Shown: positions 48,286-58,018, counted from the first letter of the stretch. The stretch: 64,000 nucleotides of DNA from Polycyclovorans algicola TG408 (GCF_000711245.1 NZ_JOMH01000001.1:1978830-2042829); one strand, 5' to 3'. Notes: generated by a model from the sequence alone, not told the origin. Translations and numbers: made by a program.

Positions 48286-49128
48286 GTGGGCAACAAACAG
48301 GCCAGAAGTTATCACGCAGCCGCCGTCATCACGGGTGCCGGCAGCGGCATCGGCCGCGCCTTTGCGCTCGAGTTGGCACGTCGGGGCGGGGAGATTGTCT
48401 GCGCCGACATCAATCTGTCGGCCGCCGAGGACACCGTGCAGCTCATTGAGGCGGCCGGTGGCCGCGCGCACGCGGTGAACTGCGACGTCCGTGAACTGGC
48501 GCAGGTTGAGGCCCTGGCCGAACAGGCCGAGCTGTTGCTGGACCGCCCGGTGAACTTGCTCATCAACAACGCGGGCGTGGGCGCCGGCGGCAAGCCGGTC
48601 GGCACTTTCACCATGGACGACTGGCGCTGGGTGATCGACATCAACCTGTGGGGCGTGATTCACGGTTGCCACGTGTTTGCGCCGACGCTACTGCAAGGCT
48701 CGCGCGGCGGCATCATCAATGTGGCCAGCACTGCCAGCTTTTCCGCCGCGCCGCTGATGGCCGCCTACAACACCAGCAAGGCCGGGGTGCTGGCGCTGAC
48801 CGAAACCCTCGCGGCCGAGTGGGCGGCCACGCCGCTGGCCGTCACCGCGCTGTGTCCGACCGTGGTGCGCACCAACATCTTTCGCGATGGCCGCATCGAC
48901 GCCAGCACCCAAAGCGTCACCGACCGCTGGATCAAATGGACCGGCATGTCGCCCGAAAAAGTCGTGACCCGCACCTTGGCGGCGTTTGATCGCGGCGAGC
49001 TCTACGTCATGCCGCAATGGGACGCCCGCCTCATCTGGCGCTCCAAACGCTTTACGCCGCGCACCTATCAGGTCGGCACCGGCCTGCTGGGCCGGGTTCT
49101 GGCGCGCAAGGCGGGCCAAATGGCGTAA
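48286..49128 (+). CDS. Short-chain dehydrogenase/reductase
   Basis: The 280-residue protein is a classical SDR: the nucleotide motif TGAGSGIGRAFALEL, the NNAG motif LLINNAGVGAGG, and catalytic Ser (ASTASFSAAP) with YNTSK. GTG 48286 is preferred because AAGAGGAG lies 5 bases before it; GTG 48262 has none. Several such SDRs with a YVMPQWDARLIWRSKR tail accompany flavin monooxygenases in lipid and hydrocarbon oxidation clusters; the substrate here is unknown. Confidence 0.9.
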   Translation: MGNKQARSYHAAAVITGAGSGIGRAFALELARRGGEIVCADINLSAAEDTVQLIEAAGGRAHAVNCDVRELAQVEALAEQAELLLDRPVNLLINNAGVGAGGKPVGTFTMDDWRWVIDINLWGVIHGCHVFAPTLLQGSRGGIINVASTASFSAAPLMAAYNTSKAGVLALTETLAAEWAATPLAVTALCPTVVRTNIFRDGRIDASTQSVTDRWIKWTGMSPEKVVTRTLAAFDRGELYVMPQWDARLIWRSKRFTPRTYQVGTGLLGRVLARKAGQMA

Positions 49129-49142
49129 AGCAGAAGCGTTTT

Positions 49143-49255
49143 AACGCAAAGGCGCAAAGGAAAAGCCAAGAAAGGACGCGAAGAAGATAAAAGGGGAAGG
49201 ACAACAAAAAATTGGTTCTTTGCGTCCTTGTTTTTCACCTTTGCGCCTTTGCGTT
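49143..49255. repeat. MITE-like element copy 1
   Basis: A 113-base element bounded by perfect 18-base inverted repeats AACGCAAAGGCGCAAAGG and CCTTTGCGCCTTTGCGTT. The interior is A-rich on the left and T-rich on the right, with TTCTTTGCGTCCTTG partly pairing with GGACGCGAAG. It has no coding capacity. A second copy in the same orientation lies 1.0 kb downstream, beyond the diiron gene. Confidence 0.8.
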
Positions 49256-49302
49256 GAAAGCTTTTTGTTGTTCTCGTTCCCACCCAACTCAGGTTCACCA
49301 CC

Positions 49303-50232
49303 ATGCAACTCGACACTGAAAAAATGCTCGCCAAGATCAAGGCCTCGCAGTGGTCGCTGGCCGACATTGACTGGGACGCGCCCGGCCGCGAGATCGTCAC
49401 CGAAGACGCTGAGCTGTACCCCAAGCTCAAGGCCTTCATGGCCGATCTGATGTGGATCGAGCACGTCGGCGCGCGCGGCTTTGCCGCCATGGCCAAGAAG
49501 GCGCCGGACGACACACTGCGCGAGATCTACACCTACTTTCACGCCGAGGAACAGCGTCACGCCAATGCCGAAATGGCGTTGATGAAGCGCTGGGGCATGC
49601 TCGACGGCGACGAAATGCCCGAGCCGAACATCAACATTCGCCTGGTCGTGGAGTGGCTGGACCGCTGCGCCGACGACCAACCGCTGGTGGTGCTGGGCTC
49701 GGTGATTCCGATGCTGGAGATCGTGCTCGACGGCTCGCTGTGCAAATTCCTGCTCGAAAAGGTGCACGACCCGGTCTGCCACGAAGCCTTCGGCAAGATC
49801 AACGATGACGAGTCACGGCATCTGGGCGTCGACTTCCACGTGCTGGAGGTGCTGGGCTACGGCAAGCCCTATCAGTTGGGCCTGCGCGCCATGGCGCAGC
49901 TCATGAACCCCCCATTGCTGCTGGGCATTTTGTCGTACGCGCCGCTGCTGAATCGCATGCGCGACAACATCACCGCCCTGGGCATGGATGAAGAGCGTTT
50001 GAACATCGCTCTGCGCAAGTACAGGACGGTGGGCGGACGCACCCAGCAGGGTCGCAACAACCCCTGGTTCCAGATCATTTCGCGCCACGGCAACTGGGTG
50101 ATCAACCGCTCCAACTGGCTGTACCACAAGCCGGTGGATGCGCTGGTGAAACTCACTGACCTCATCCCCCCGAAGTTGCTGCCCAAACCGCCCAGCTGGG
50201 TCAATGAACTGACCTGGAAGCCGACGGCCTGA
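49303..50232 (+). CDS. Ferritin-like diiron protein, putative oxygenase/oxidase
   Basis: The 309-residue helical protein carries a complete diiron carboxylate ligand pattern: E53, E83xxH86 (AEEQRHA), E139 (PMLEIV) and E170xxH173 (DESRH). These two Glu-then-ExxH halves are the signature of ferritin-like oxygenases and oxidases, including AurF-type N-oxygenases and desaturases. I do not recognise a named enzyme. It lies between an SDR and a flavin monooxygenase and is bracketed by two copies of a MITE-like element. A membrane or lipid substrate is possible but not shown. Confidence 0.78.
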   Translation: MQLDTEKMLAKIKASQWSLADIDWDAPGREIVTEDAELYPKLKAFMADLMWIEHVGARGFAAMAKKAPDDTLREIYTYFHAEEQRHANAEMALMKRWGMLDGDEMPEPNINIRLVVEWLDRCADDQPLVVLGSVIPMLEIVLDGSLCKFLLEKVHDPVCHEAFGKINDDESRHLGVDFHVLEVLGYGKPYQLGLRAMAQLMNPPLLLGILSYAPLLNRMRDNITALGMDEERLNIALRKYRTVGGRTQQGRNNPWFQIISRHGNWVINRSNWLYHKPVDALVKLTDLIPPKLLPKPPSWVNELTWKPTA

Positions 50233-50258
50233 TCCGGCTCTGAAAGCCAACGGCTTTA

Positions 50259-50376
50259 AACGCAAAGGCGCAAAGGAAAAGCCAAGAAAAGACGCAAAGA
50301 AAATAAGGATAGACAGCGGACGCGAAGCAGAATCTGTTCTTTGCGTCCTTGCTTTTTACCTTTGCGCCTTTGCGTT
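50259..50376. repeat. MITE-like element copy 2
   Basis: A 118-base element with the same perfect 18-base inverted ends as copy 1 and the same orientation. About 30 bases inside each end are nearly identical between copies (AAAAGCCAAGAAA on the left, TTCTTTGCGTCCTTG on the right), while the centre has diverged. GACGCAAAGAA and TTCTTTGCGTC form a second, inner inverted repeat. It ends 25 bases before the monooxygenase start codon, so it forms most of that gene's leader. Confidence 0.8.
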
Positions 50377-50401
50377 GAATGCTTCTACTCAAAGGTAAAT
50401 C

Positions 50402-51910
50402 ATGACTGAAACCACCACCCAACCCACCACCACTCGCGCCCGAAAATCACCACCCGTGAAGGTGCATGACGTGCTGATCGTCGGTGCCGGCTTTGCCGGG
50501 CTGGGCAGTGCCATTCGCTTGCGCCAGCAGGGCGTGAATGACGTGGTGAATCTGGAGCGCGGTACCGAGGTCGGCGGCACCTGGCGCGACAACCAGTACC
50601 CCGGCGCGGCCTGCGACATTCCGTCGAACCTGTATTCGTATTCGTTCGCGCCGAATCCCCACTGGTCGCGGGGCTACTCCGGCAGTGCGGAGATTCTGGC
50701 CTACACGCACGACTTGGTCGCCCGCTTCGGGCTGGCCGAGTGCATCCGTTTCAAGCACACTGTGACCGGGCTGGCGTTTGATGAAGCCAAAGGCCAGTGG
50801 CGGGTCAGTGTGCACGGCAAGCCCGAGCTGCGCGCCCGCAGCGTGGTGCTGGCACAGGGGCCTTTGTCCAACGCCAGCTTCCCGAAGATTTCAGGTCTCG
50901 ATAGCTTTGCCGGCCACAAGATGCTGAGCAGTCGCTGGGACCACGATTACGATTTCACCGGCAAGCGGGTGGCGGTGATCGGCACCGGCGCCAGCGCCAT
51001 CCAGATCGTGCCGGAGCTGGTGAAGACCGCCGGTTCGGTGAAGGTGTTTCAACGCACCGCGCCGTGGGTGCTGCCGCGCCCTGATTACCCGACCACGGAG
51101 GCCATGAGGAGCACCTTCACGCGTTTCCCGGCGGCCCAGTCGGCACTGCGCAAGGCGATGTACCTTGCCCACGAATCGATGGCCACCGGGCTGATCTGGA
51201 ACACCCCCGCGACGCGCGTGGTCGAGGCCGTCGGCCGCTGGCATCTGCGGCATCAGGTCAAGGAGCGCTGGCTGCGCCGCCAACTCACCCCGGACTACCG
51301 GATTGGTTGTAAGCGCGTGCTGGTGTCCAACGATTGGTATCCCTCATTGCAAGCGCCCAACTGCAAGCTCATCACTTGGCCGATTGCCAACCTGAGCTCG
51401 CAGGGGATTCGAACCGTCGAAGGGGTGGAGCACCAGTTCGACTGCATCGTGTTTGCGACGGGTTTCGACGTGACCAAGGCGGGCAGTCCGTTTCCGGTGA
51501 CCGGCCTCGACGGGCGTTCACTGAGTGACGAATGGTCACGCGGGGCGCAGGCCTACAAGAGCGTCAGCGTGTCGGGCTATCCGAACCTGTTCATGACCTT
51601 TGGCCCCAATTCTGGCCCCGGACACAACTCGGCGCTGGTCTACATGGAGTCCCAGATCAACTACCTGGTGCGCGGCATCAAATTGATTCTCGACGGCAAT
51701 CTCAAGCAGCTTGACGTGCGCGCTGACGCGCAGGCGCGGCACAATCGCGGTATCCAGAAGCGCCTGTCGCGCACCAACTGGAATTCGGGCTGCAAGAGTT
51801 GGTACCTGACCGAAGACGGCTTCAACGCCACCATGTATCCGGGATTTGCGACCCAATACGCCCGGCAGATGCGCGCATTGCGCACCGCGGACTACGCCTT
51901 CGTGTCGTAG
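50402..51910 (+). CDS. Flavin-containing monooxygenase, Baeyer-Villiger-like
   Basis: The 502-residue protein has two Rossmann motifs, VGAGFAGLGSAIRL (FAD, 28-33) and VIGTGASAIQIVP (NADPH, 194-199), plus GGTWRDNQYPGAACDIPS, typical of Baeyer-Villiger monooxygenases. The BVMO fingerprint FxGxxxHxxxW reads FAGHKMLSSRW at 169-179, so Leu175 stands where the His is expected. It may oxidise a ketone, an aldehyde or a heteroatom. It closes the SDR-diiron-FMO cluster. Confidence 0.9.
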   Translation: MTETTTQPTTTRARKSPPVKVHDVLIVGAGFAGLGSAIRLRQQGVNDVVNLERGTEVGGTWRDNQYPGAACDIPSNLYSYSFAPNPHWSRGYSGSAEILAYTHDLVARFGLAECIRFKHTVTGLAFDEAKGQWRVSVHGKPELRARSVVLAQGPLSNASFPKISGLDSFAGHKMLSSRWDHDYDFTGKRVAVIGTGASAIQIVPELVKTAGSVKVFQRTAPWVLPRPDYPTTEAMRSTFTRFPAAQSALRKAMYLAHESMATGLIWNTPATRVVEAVGRWHLRHQVKERWLRRQLTPDYRIGCKRVLVSNDWYPSLQAPNCKLITWPIANLSSQGIRTVEGVEHQFDCIVFATGFDVTKAGSPFPVTGLDGRSLSDEWSRGAQAYKSVSVSGYPNLFMTFGPNSGPGHNSALVYMESQINYLVRGIKLILDGNLKQLDVRADAQARHNRGIQKRLSRTNWNSGCKSWYLTEDGFNATMYPGFATQYARQMRALRTADYAFVS

Positions 51911-52010
51911 CGTCCCACCAACGCCCTGTTGTCATGCGGCGAGGCGTTGGCGGCTCTGTTCAGGTTTACAGGACTAGACTGGGTTTCCAATCACAAGAAG
52001 GGGACCTCAC

Positions 52011-52196
52011 GTGGAAGTCATGAATCTGGGTAGCGGAATCGGTGGCGTCTTGCTATTGATCGCCGTCATTTATGCCATCGTCAGCATCGCCAGCAGCAGT
52101 GCCACCTCTGGCGCCAAGGCTTTGTGGATCGTGCTGGTGATCGTGCTGCCGCTGGTGGGCTTCATCATCTGGCTGTTGCTGGGCCCCAAGAAGTAG
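52011..52196 (+). CDS. PLDc_N (phospholipase D N-terminal-like) membrane peptide
   Basis: The 61-residue protein has two membrane helices separated by a short polar turn and ends ALWIVLVIVLPLVGFIIWLLLGPKK-like, as PLDc_N domain peptides do (the WxxxxxxxPxxG pattern). It starts at GTG 52011, seven bases after AAGGGG; ATG 52020 is too far from that site. A strong terminator follows at once. Function unknown, probably a small inner membrane protein. Confidence 0.85.
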   Translation: MEVMNLGSGIGGVLLLIAVIYAIVSIASSSATSGAKALWIVLVIVLPLVGFIIWLLLGPKK

Positions 52197-52215
52197 GCTG
52201 ACGTCATCTGATGTC

Positions 52216-52252
52216 AAAAGCCCCCCGAGCCGTCCGGTTCGGGGGGCTTTTT
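52216..52252. terminator. Bidirectional rho-independent terminator
   Basis: AAAGCCCCCCGA and TCGGGGGGCTTT form a 12-bp stem with a ten-base loop, with T-runs on the 3' side of both strands. It lies between the PLDc_N gene and the convergent panE-like gene, whose stop codon sits at its edge, and can serve both. Confidence 0.9.
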
Positions 52253-53247
52253 CACGGCTGCACGCCGAGTCGCTCGCGGAGCTCGCCCGGCGTCAGGGGT
52301 TTGGGCAGGGGGCTGCGCATGTTGTTGATGAGTTCGCACAACCGGCGATTGATGGGGGCATCGCCTCCATGGCGTTCGGCGAGGGCGACGATCTCACCGT
52401 TCAGTTGCATCACCTCGGTGGGTCGGCCCTGTTTCACGTCGGCGACCATCGACGGGTAGCTGCCGGCCTGCAGACCGTTGCGTGAGCGCGCCAGCCACCA
52501 GACGAGCGGACCGCCGTGGCGAAACAGCATTTGGTAAAGCGGCAGCGGAATTTGCATGGGCAGCCGGAACGGGACGCCGGCCTGCCGCAAGGTGACCGCC
52601 GCCTCGTCAAAGACCCTGAAGTAGCAGGCCTTGAGATCAGGGTGGGTGATCAGGTCCTTGAAGCTGGCGTGAGTGGCGGCGCACAAGGCATTGCCAAGGT
52701 TGATGAGCAGCTTGCCCCAGATGGCCGACTCGCCCTCGATGGCCTCAACCCCCATGCCTGAACCCTCGAAGGCGCCCAGCAGCGTGGCATCGCGGCTACC
52801 GACGAGCACCTGTGGCCGGGTGGTGATGCGCGCGTGTAACGGCGCCAGCCACTGCCCGTTGAACATGATGGTCATCGGCGCCACGCGAGCGTCGGGAAAG
52901 CGCTCGTGGATACGCCGCAGACCGCCGACCCCGTTGAGGGTGGGGATAACGGTGCAGTGGTCGGGAATGGCCGGGAGCGCGTCAAGCACCGAATCCAGGT
53001 CGGGATATTTCACGCAGATCACCAGGTAACGCACATCACTCAAGTCCAGTGACTGCGTCAGTGCCGGCTTGGCGACCTTCAGTGCCGGGCGCCCGCCCAG
53101 CACGTGATCAACACACACCTGCTCAACGCCCTGCACCGCGGCGAGGTCGATGTCACGCACATACAGGCGCAGCGGGCATTTCCCGGCATTCGCAGCGTAG
53201 GCGGCCAGAATCGTGCCGACCGCGCCGGCGCCCACAATCAGCATCAT
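52252..53247 (-). CDS. 2-dehydropantoate 2-reductase family protein (PanE/ApbA-like)
   Basis: The 331-residue protein has the N-terminal nucleotide motif LIVGAGAVGTILAAYAA, then YLVICVKYPDLDSVLDAL, PTLNGVGGLRRI and a C-terminal helical domain with SAIWGKLLINLGNALCA, SYPSMVADVKQGRPTEV, the conserved substrate region of ketopantoate reductases. Longer than E. coli PanE (303), so it may reduce another 2-oxo acid. Confidence 0.87.
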   Translation of the reverse strand: MMLIVGAGAVGTILAAYAANAGKCPLRLYVRDIDLAAVQGVEQVCVDHVLGGRPALKVAKPALTQSLDLSDVRYLVICVKYPDLDSVLDALPAIPDHCTVIPTLNGVGGLRRIHERFPDARVAPMTIMFNGQWLAPLHARITTRPQVLVGSRDATLLGAFEGSGMGVEAIEGESAIWGKLLINLGNALCAATHASFKDLITHPDLKACYFRVFDEAAVTLRQAGVPFRLPMQIPLPLYQMLFRHGGPLVWWLARSRNGLQAGSYPSMVADVKQGRPTEVMQLNGEIVALAERHGGDAPINRRLCELINNMRSPLPKPLTPGELRERLGVQP

Positions 53248-53377
53248 CGCCTGGCTCCCCTTGTTTGCGTGGATTCGATCTTACGCCGGGCCGCTGCGTG
53301 TGACTGTCGCGCAGGCCACGGTCGGCCCCGGTAAAGCGGGTAAGCTCGCAGCGAGGTAGCCAATCGGGGAGACGTTG

Positions 53378-54202
53378 ATGACGGCCAGCAAGCGACAGGC
53401 AGTGCCGCGACGGTCGACCACTCGCACGGCCGTGCAAGGCCTGGCAGTGGCGGGCCTGGTTCTCTTGGCGGCTTCGCCGGCCAGCGCCGTGACCCTGGCC
53501 GAGGTGACCGACTGCATGCGCGCCAATGTGCCCGAGACGGTTCGCGTGCAGCAGGTGCAATTCGTCACCACCGACCGCGGGCGGGCGCAGCGGGTCCTGA
53601 CCGGGCGTCTCGTCGCCAGCCGAGCCGACGGCCTGATGCGCGCCAATTTGCGACTGGATGCGCCGCCGGACCTCAAGGACGCCGCCTACCTCAGCCGCGA
53701 AACGCGTGACGGCCGCGACGAAATGTATCTCTACCTGCCCGCCCTGAACCGCGTACGGCGCGTGGTCGGCGGGGGGCGCAATAACACGGTGTTTGGCACC
53801 GACTTCAGCTACAACGACCTGCGGCAGATTCATGACGCGTTTTACGGCGATCAGGTGACGTTGTTGGGCGAAATTGAACTGGCCGGTACACCGGTTTTTC
53901 ACCTTGAAGTGATTCGCGAGCAGGACGACGAGGGTGCCGAGCGGATGCAGGCCTGGGTTTCGCGCGACGCCTGCGTGGCCCTGCAGATCGACCTGTTTGC
54001 CGGTGACGCCGTCATCAAGCGCATCAGCAGCCCGGCAGCCAGCCTAAAACAGTTGCCGGCCGGGCAGTGGTACGCAGATAACGTGCGGGTTGAAGATCGC
54101 CTGGCCGAATCCAGCACCGATTTGACGGTGGAGGACGTCGAAGTCGGCACCGAGATGCCGGAGCGGCTGTTCAACCCCCGGTCGTTCTACCTCGGCCTGT
54201 GA
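53378..54202 (+). CDS. LolA-like outer membrane lipoprotein-sorting family protein
   Basis: The 274-residue protein has a signal peptide (ending near ASPASA) and a LolA-like beta half-barrel with RDEMYLYLPALNRVRRVVGGGRNNTVFGTDFSYNDLR, read here in parts as YLPALNRVRRV and GTDFSYNDL, the family hallmark. ATG 53378 follows GGGGAG; TTG 53375 is less likely. Such proteins pair with RND/MMPL permeases and carry lipids or lipid-like molecules across the periplasm. The next gene is such a permease, overlapping by four bases. Confidence 0.87.
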   Translation: MTASKRQAVPRRSTTRTAVQGLAVAGLVLLAASPASAVTLAEVTDCMRANVPETVRVQQVQFVTTDRGRAQRVLTGRLVASRADGLMRANLRLDAPPDLKDAAYLSRETRDGRDEMYLYLPALNRVRRVVGGGRNNTVFGTDFSYNDLRQIHDAFYGDQVTLLGEIELAGTPVFHLEVIREQDDEGAERMQAWVSRDACVALQIDLFAGDAVIKRISSPAASLKQLPAGQWYADNVRVEDRLAESSTDLTVEDVEVGTEMPERLFNPRSFYLGL

Positions 54203-56922
54203 GGGTCGCCCTGCGCCAGGTGCTGGAGCAGGGTGTTCGGCACCCACGGCGAACGCTGCTGGTGGTGGCCCTACTGTCACTGCTCGCTGCCGCGATGATT
54301 GTCGACTGGCCGCGCGGCGGTGTGCGCTTGGCCATTGACCCGACGCTGGATCGGCTGCTGCCCGACGATGAGCCCGCGCAGCAGGCCTTCGAGCGCCTCA
54401 GCGTCACCTTCGGCGCGCCCGACCAGTTGATTGTCGGGCTGGAGATGGCGGCGGTCTTCACGTCCGAAGGGCTGCGCGCCGTCGAAAGCGCAACCCGGCG
54501 GGTTCGGGCAATTAGCGGTGTGCGCGATGTTGCCTCGCTGGCCACGGTGCCCAACCTGCTGGCGAGCGAAGAGACGCTGGACGTCAGCAGTTTCAGCCGT
54601 CAGGCCGAGGCCGACCCCGCCAGCATCGGCGGCATGGCCCGGCAGGTGGCCGACAACCCCCTGTACGCCGGTTCGTTGGTGACCGACGACGGTCGCATGG
54701 CGGCATTGGTCGTGACCCTGGACGGTGTCGATGCGCGCCAGTACCTCGCCGCCGATCTTGACGCCCGCCTGCGCGATGCGGCCAAGGTTGATGGCGTGAC
54801 GCGGGTCCGTCTGACAGGGGCGAGCGCGATTCAGGCGGCGACCACCGACGCGCTGCTGAGCACGCTGAGCGTGATTTTGCCGTTACTGGTGGCCCTGTTG
54901 CTGGCGCTGCTGTGGCTGGCATTCCGCTCGTTGCGGGCGACGTTGGCGGCTGCGCTGACGCTCACCATTACCCTGTTGTGGACCACGGCGTTACAGGTGC
55001 AACTGGGCTGGTCATTCAACATGGTGACGGTGATCGTGCCGGCGTTGGTGATCACGCTGGGTCTCTCGTACACCGTGCATGTGCTCAGCGAATTGATGGT
55101 GGCCGGTCGCGACGGCGCTGCCCCGGACCGGCTCAAGGCGCTGGAGCGGGCGAGTCTGCCTTTGTCGTTGTGCGGCGCGACCACCGCCACCGGTTTTCTG
55201 GCACTGAGCCTGTCGCCATTGCCGGCGATTCGCGAGTTCGCCTTGCTGTCGGCGTTTGGCGTGCTGGTCGCCATTGTGTTGATTCTCGTGCTGCTACCGG
55301 CCCTGATGCCCGGAAGTCACAGCGCGCCGATGCGTGATGCGCCCGACCTGCGCTGGGCGCGTGCCGCTGCACCGCGATTGTCGGCGTGGGTGATTCGTCA
55401 TCGCGGGCTGATTCTTGGCGGCGGCGTGTTGTTGACGCTGGTGGCTGCGCTCGGCGCCACGCAGATTCGCAGCGGCGCCGAATACATTCGCAACTTTCCG
55501 GCGGACAATCCGCTGCGCCAAGACTTCGAGGTGCTCAACAGCCGACTCGGTGGCGCCACGCTGGTGTCTGTGTTTGTCGAGACTTACGTCAACGACGCGC
55601 TGACCGAGCCCGACCTGCTGCGCGAGCTCGATGCCCTGCAGGACTGGCTTCGGCGCCAACCCGAAGTCGGCGGTGCCCTGTCGTACGTCGACTACTTGAA
55701 GGTACTCAACCAGAGCCTCAACGACGGTGACCCGGCCTATTTTGCGCTGCCGGACGGCGCCGCCGCGGCCAAGCAGATTCTGGTGTTTGGCGCCTCCGAC
55801 GCGCTCAAACGGGTGGTCGACGCCAGCCATCGCAGTGCCGTGATCAGCCTGCGCTTGAAGGTTGATGACTCGGTGGCGATTGCCGAATTCGTCCGTCGTG
55901 CCGAGGCGCGGCTGTCGCAGTTGCCACGGCCGCTGGACGCCAGCCTCACCGGCATGCCGGTGCTGGCCACGCGCACCGTCGAGGTATTGGCGGGCGGCCA
56001 GTGGCAGTCGCTGGCGCTGGCGGTGGCGGTGATCTGGCTATTGCTGGCGCTGCTGTTCAATTCGGCACGCGCGGCGGCACTGGCCCTGCTGCCCAATCTG
56101 GCGGTCATTGCCGTGTACTTTGGGTTGTTGGGCTATACCGGCATCGGGCTGAACCCCACCACCAGCCTGATCGCCTGCATCGTGCTCGGCGTGGCGGTGG
56201 ACGACACCATCCAGTTTCTGGCGCGCTTCAACGATGCCGCGCGGCGCAAGGGTGATGAGCGGGCCGGCGTCGAGTACGCGCTGGCCCACACCCTGCGGCC
56301 GGTGACATTGACCAGCATCGGCTTGGTGATCGGCTTTCTGGCCTTCACCGGCAGCGATCTGCAAAGTCACGTGCAATTCGGCCTGCTCGCGTCGGTGACG
56401 CTCGCGGTGGCCTGGCTCATTGACCTGACGGTGACGCCGGCGCTGGGCTCGAAGCTGCGCATTGTCACCTTGTGGGATTTGATCCGGCTCGATCTGGGCC
56501 AGAACCCGCAGCACACCATTCCGCTGTTCTCCGGCCTCAGCCTGCGGCAGGTGCGCCTGTTCGCCTTGACCGCGCGCCTCGAAAAGCTGGCGCCTACCGA
56601 ATTACTGATTCGCGAGGGCGAAATAGCCCGCGACATGTTTGTGGTCGTCGACGGGCATTTTGAGGCCTGGGTGGAGCGCGACGCCGGCCGCAAGCGGTTG
56701 TCCACCATGGCCCGGGGCGCGGTGATCGGCGAGGCCGGATATTTTGGCCAGCGCCGTACCGCGCACGTCGAGGCGACGCGCGATGCCCGCGTGCTGCGCT
56801 TCAACGCCGCTGACCTTGAGCGCATGCGGCAGCGTTACCCGCGTATCGCCGCGACCCTATTCCGCAACCTGAACCGTATTCAGGCCGAGCGGATTGCGCG
56901 CATGACAGCGCTGGTGCGATGA
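54199..56922 (+). CDS. RND (MMPL) permease fused to a cyclic-nucleotide-binding domain
   Basis: The 907-residue protein has the full RND/MMPL layout: N-terminal helix, periplasmic loop (about 45-210), five helices (about 215-375), a second helix (about 395-415), second loop and five helices (about 590-760; [18 protein letters not shown] is the conserved charged segment). From about 765 a cytoplasmic CAP_ED domain follows, with [48 protein letters not shown] and a C-terminal helix (quoted in two parts). GTG 54199 overlaps the LolA-like gene. Activity gated by a nucleotide is inference. Confidence 0.88.
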   Translation: MRVALRQVLEQGVRHPRRTLLVVALLSLLAAAMIVDWPRGGVRLAIDPTLDRLLPDDEPAQQAFERLSVTFGAPDQLIVGLEMAAVFTSEGLRAVESATRRVRAISGVRDVASLATVPNLLASEETLDVSSFSRQAEADPASIGGMARQVADNPLYAGSLVTDDGRMAALVVTLDGVDARQYLAADLDARLRDAAKVDGVTRVRLTGASAIQAATTDALLSTLSVILPLLVALLLALLWLAFRSLRATLAAALTLTITLLWTTALQVQLGWSFNMVTVIVPALVITLGLSYTVHVLSELMVAGRDGAAPDRLKALERASLPLSLCGATTATGFLALSLSPLPAIREFALLSAFGVLVAIVLILVLLPALMPGSHSAPMRDAPDLRWARAAAPRLSAWVIRHRGLILGGGVLLTLVAALGATQIRSGAEYIRNFPADNPLRQDFEVLNSRLGGATLVSVFVETYVNDALTEPDLLRELDALQDWLRRQPEVGGALSYVDYLKVLNQSLNDGDPAYFALPDGAAAAKQILVFGASDALKRVVDASHRSAVISLRLKVDDSVAIAEFVRRAEARLSQLPRPLDASLTGMPVLATRTVEVLAGGQWQSLALAVAVIWLLLALLFNSARAAALALLPNLAVIAVYFGLLGYTGIGLNPTTSLIACIVLGVAVDDTIQFLARFNDAARRKGDERAGVEYALAHTLRPVTLTSIGLVIGFLAFTGSDLQSHVQFGLLASVTLAVAWLIDLTVTPALGSKLRIVTLWDLIRLDLGQNPQHTIPLFSGLSLRQVRLFALTARLEKLAPTELLIREGEIARDMFVVVDGHFEAWVERDAGRKRLSTMARGAVIGEAGYFGQRRTAHVEATRDARVLRFNAADLERMRQRYPRIAATLFRNLNRIQAERIARMTALVR

Positions 56923-57434
56923 GCCGCTGGCGCCCCGCTGCCCCCCAGTCATCGGCCTACGTCACGGCCGAGGGTCAGGCACGCCTCAAGGCCGAGTTTG
57001 AGCACCTGTGGCGCGAGCGGCGACCCGAGGTGGTGCGGGCCCTGGCGGCGGCTGCCGCCGAGGGTGATCGTTCGGAGAATGCCGAGTACATCTATCGCAA
57101 GAAAGAGCTGCGCGAAATTGACCGGCGCCTGCAGTACCTGACGACGCGTCTCGAGAACCTCAAGGTGGTCGACACCGCACCGTCGGACCTGCATCGGGTC
57201 TACTTCGGCGCGTGGGTGACGGTCCAGGAGCCCGATGGTCAGTCCAAAACCTGGCGTCTGGTGGGCGCCGACGAAATCGACGCGCCGCGGGGCTGGATCA
57301 GCATTGACGCGCCGCTGGCGCGCGGCCTGCTCGGGCGGCGGGTGGGCGAGACGGTCGAGGTGAAACTACCGGCCGGGTCGCGAGAATTGGTGATTCTGGC
57401 TGTGCAGTACGGCCGGCCTGCAAACCTCGGTTAA
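56919..57434 (+). CDS. greB: Transcription elongation factor GreB
   Basis: GreB enters the RNA polymerase secondary channel and stimulates cleavage of backtracked RNA. The 171-residue protein has the N-terminal coiled coil with the acidic tip [20 protein letters not shown] (positions about 50-69) and the C-terminal FKBP-like domain ([21 protein letters not shown]). GreB rather than GreA is indicated by [10 protein letters not shown]. It overlaps the RND gene by four bases, and its stop overlaps the stop of the convergent GNAT gene. Confidence 0.93.
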   Translation: MSRWRPAAPQSSAYVTAEGQARLKAEFEHLWRERRPEVVRALAAAAAEGDRSENAEYIYRKKELREIDRRLQYLTTRLENLKVVDTAPSDLHRVYFGAWVTVQEPDGQSKTWRLVGADEIDAPRGWISIDAPLARGLLGRRVGETVEVKLPAGSRELVILAVQYGRPANLG

Positions 57435-58018
57435 AGCGTGCGCTCCCAGTAGGTGAGTGTTTTGGTGGATTCATGCGCGTCACCCACGTCTTTCCACTCG
57501 AACTGGCATTGCCACTCGGGCCTGCGCCGGTAGCCGCGCTTGGTCCAGAACACGTCGTTGCCTTGGTAGCGCGCGGGCCGGGCCGGGTGGTCGGCCGGGC
57601 GATCCACCGCGCAGAACACGCTGTGGTGGCAGCCGAGTGCCCGCGCCTGAGCCTCGCGCAGATCAAAGAATTGATGGCCCAGGCCGCGACCGCGCGCCTC
57701 GGGCAGGACCACCGACTCGCCGCAATAGAAGTAGTCGGCCAGCGGCAGCCCGGCGGTCTTGAACGGGACCTGCATGTCGGCGGCGGCATCAACCAGCGGC
57801 AGTCCGGTGGTTGCGCCAACCGGCATGTCGCCGTCGTGGGCGAGGGCGATCACCGCGTCCGGGCACGCCACGTAGCGCTGCAGGTAGTCGCGTTCATAGT
57901 CCAGATCGCCGTCGTACAAGTAGGGCCAGTCGCGGAACACGCGAATGCGCAGCGTCGCCGCTGTGTCGACAATGAGGGCGGCGTCTGCGCCGAAAAAGGA
58001 TGTGAGGTGCAGGGTCAT
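57431..58018 (-). CDS. GNAT family N-acetyltransferase
   Basis: The 195-residue protein has [20 protein letters not shown] near the N-terminus and the acetyl-CoA loop [21 protein letters not shown] in the centre, with [10 protein letters not shown] and [15 protein letters not shown] following. It resembles GNAT proteins annotated only by family; the acceptor is unknown. ATG 58018 is preferred over TTG 58024. Confidence 0.85.
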   Translation of the reverse strand: MTLHLTSFFGADAALIVDTAATLRIRVFRDWPYLYDGDLDYERDYLQRYVACPDAVIALAHDGDMPVGATTGLPLVDAAADMQVPFKTAGLPLADYFYCGESVVLPEARGRGLGHQFFDLREAQARALGCHHSVFCAVDRPADHPARPARYQGNDVFWTKRGYRRRPEWQCQFEWKDVGDAHESTKTLTYWERTL

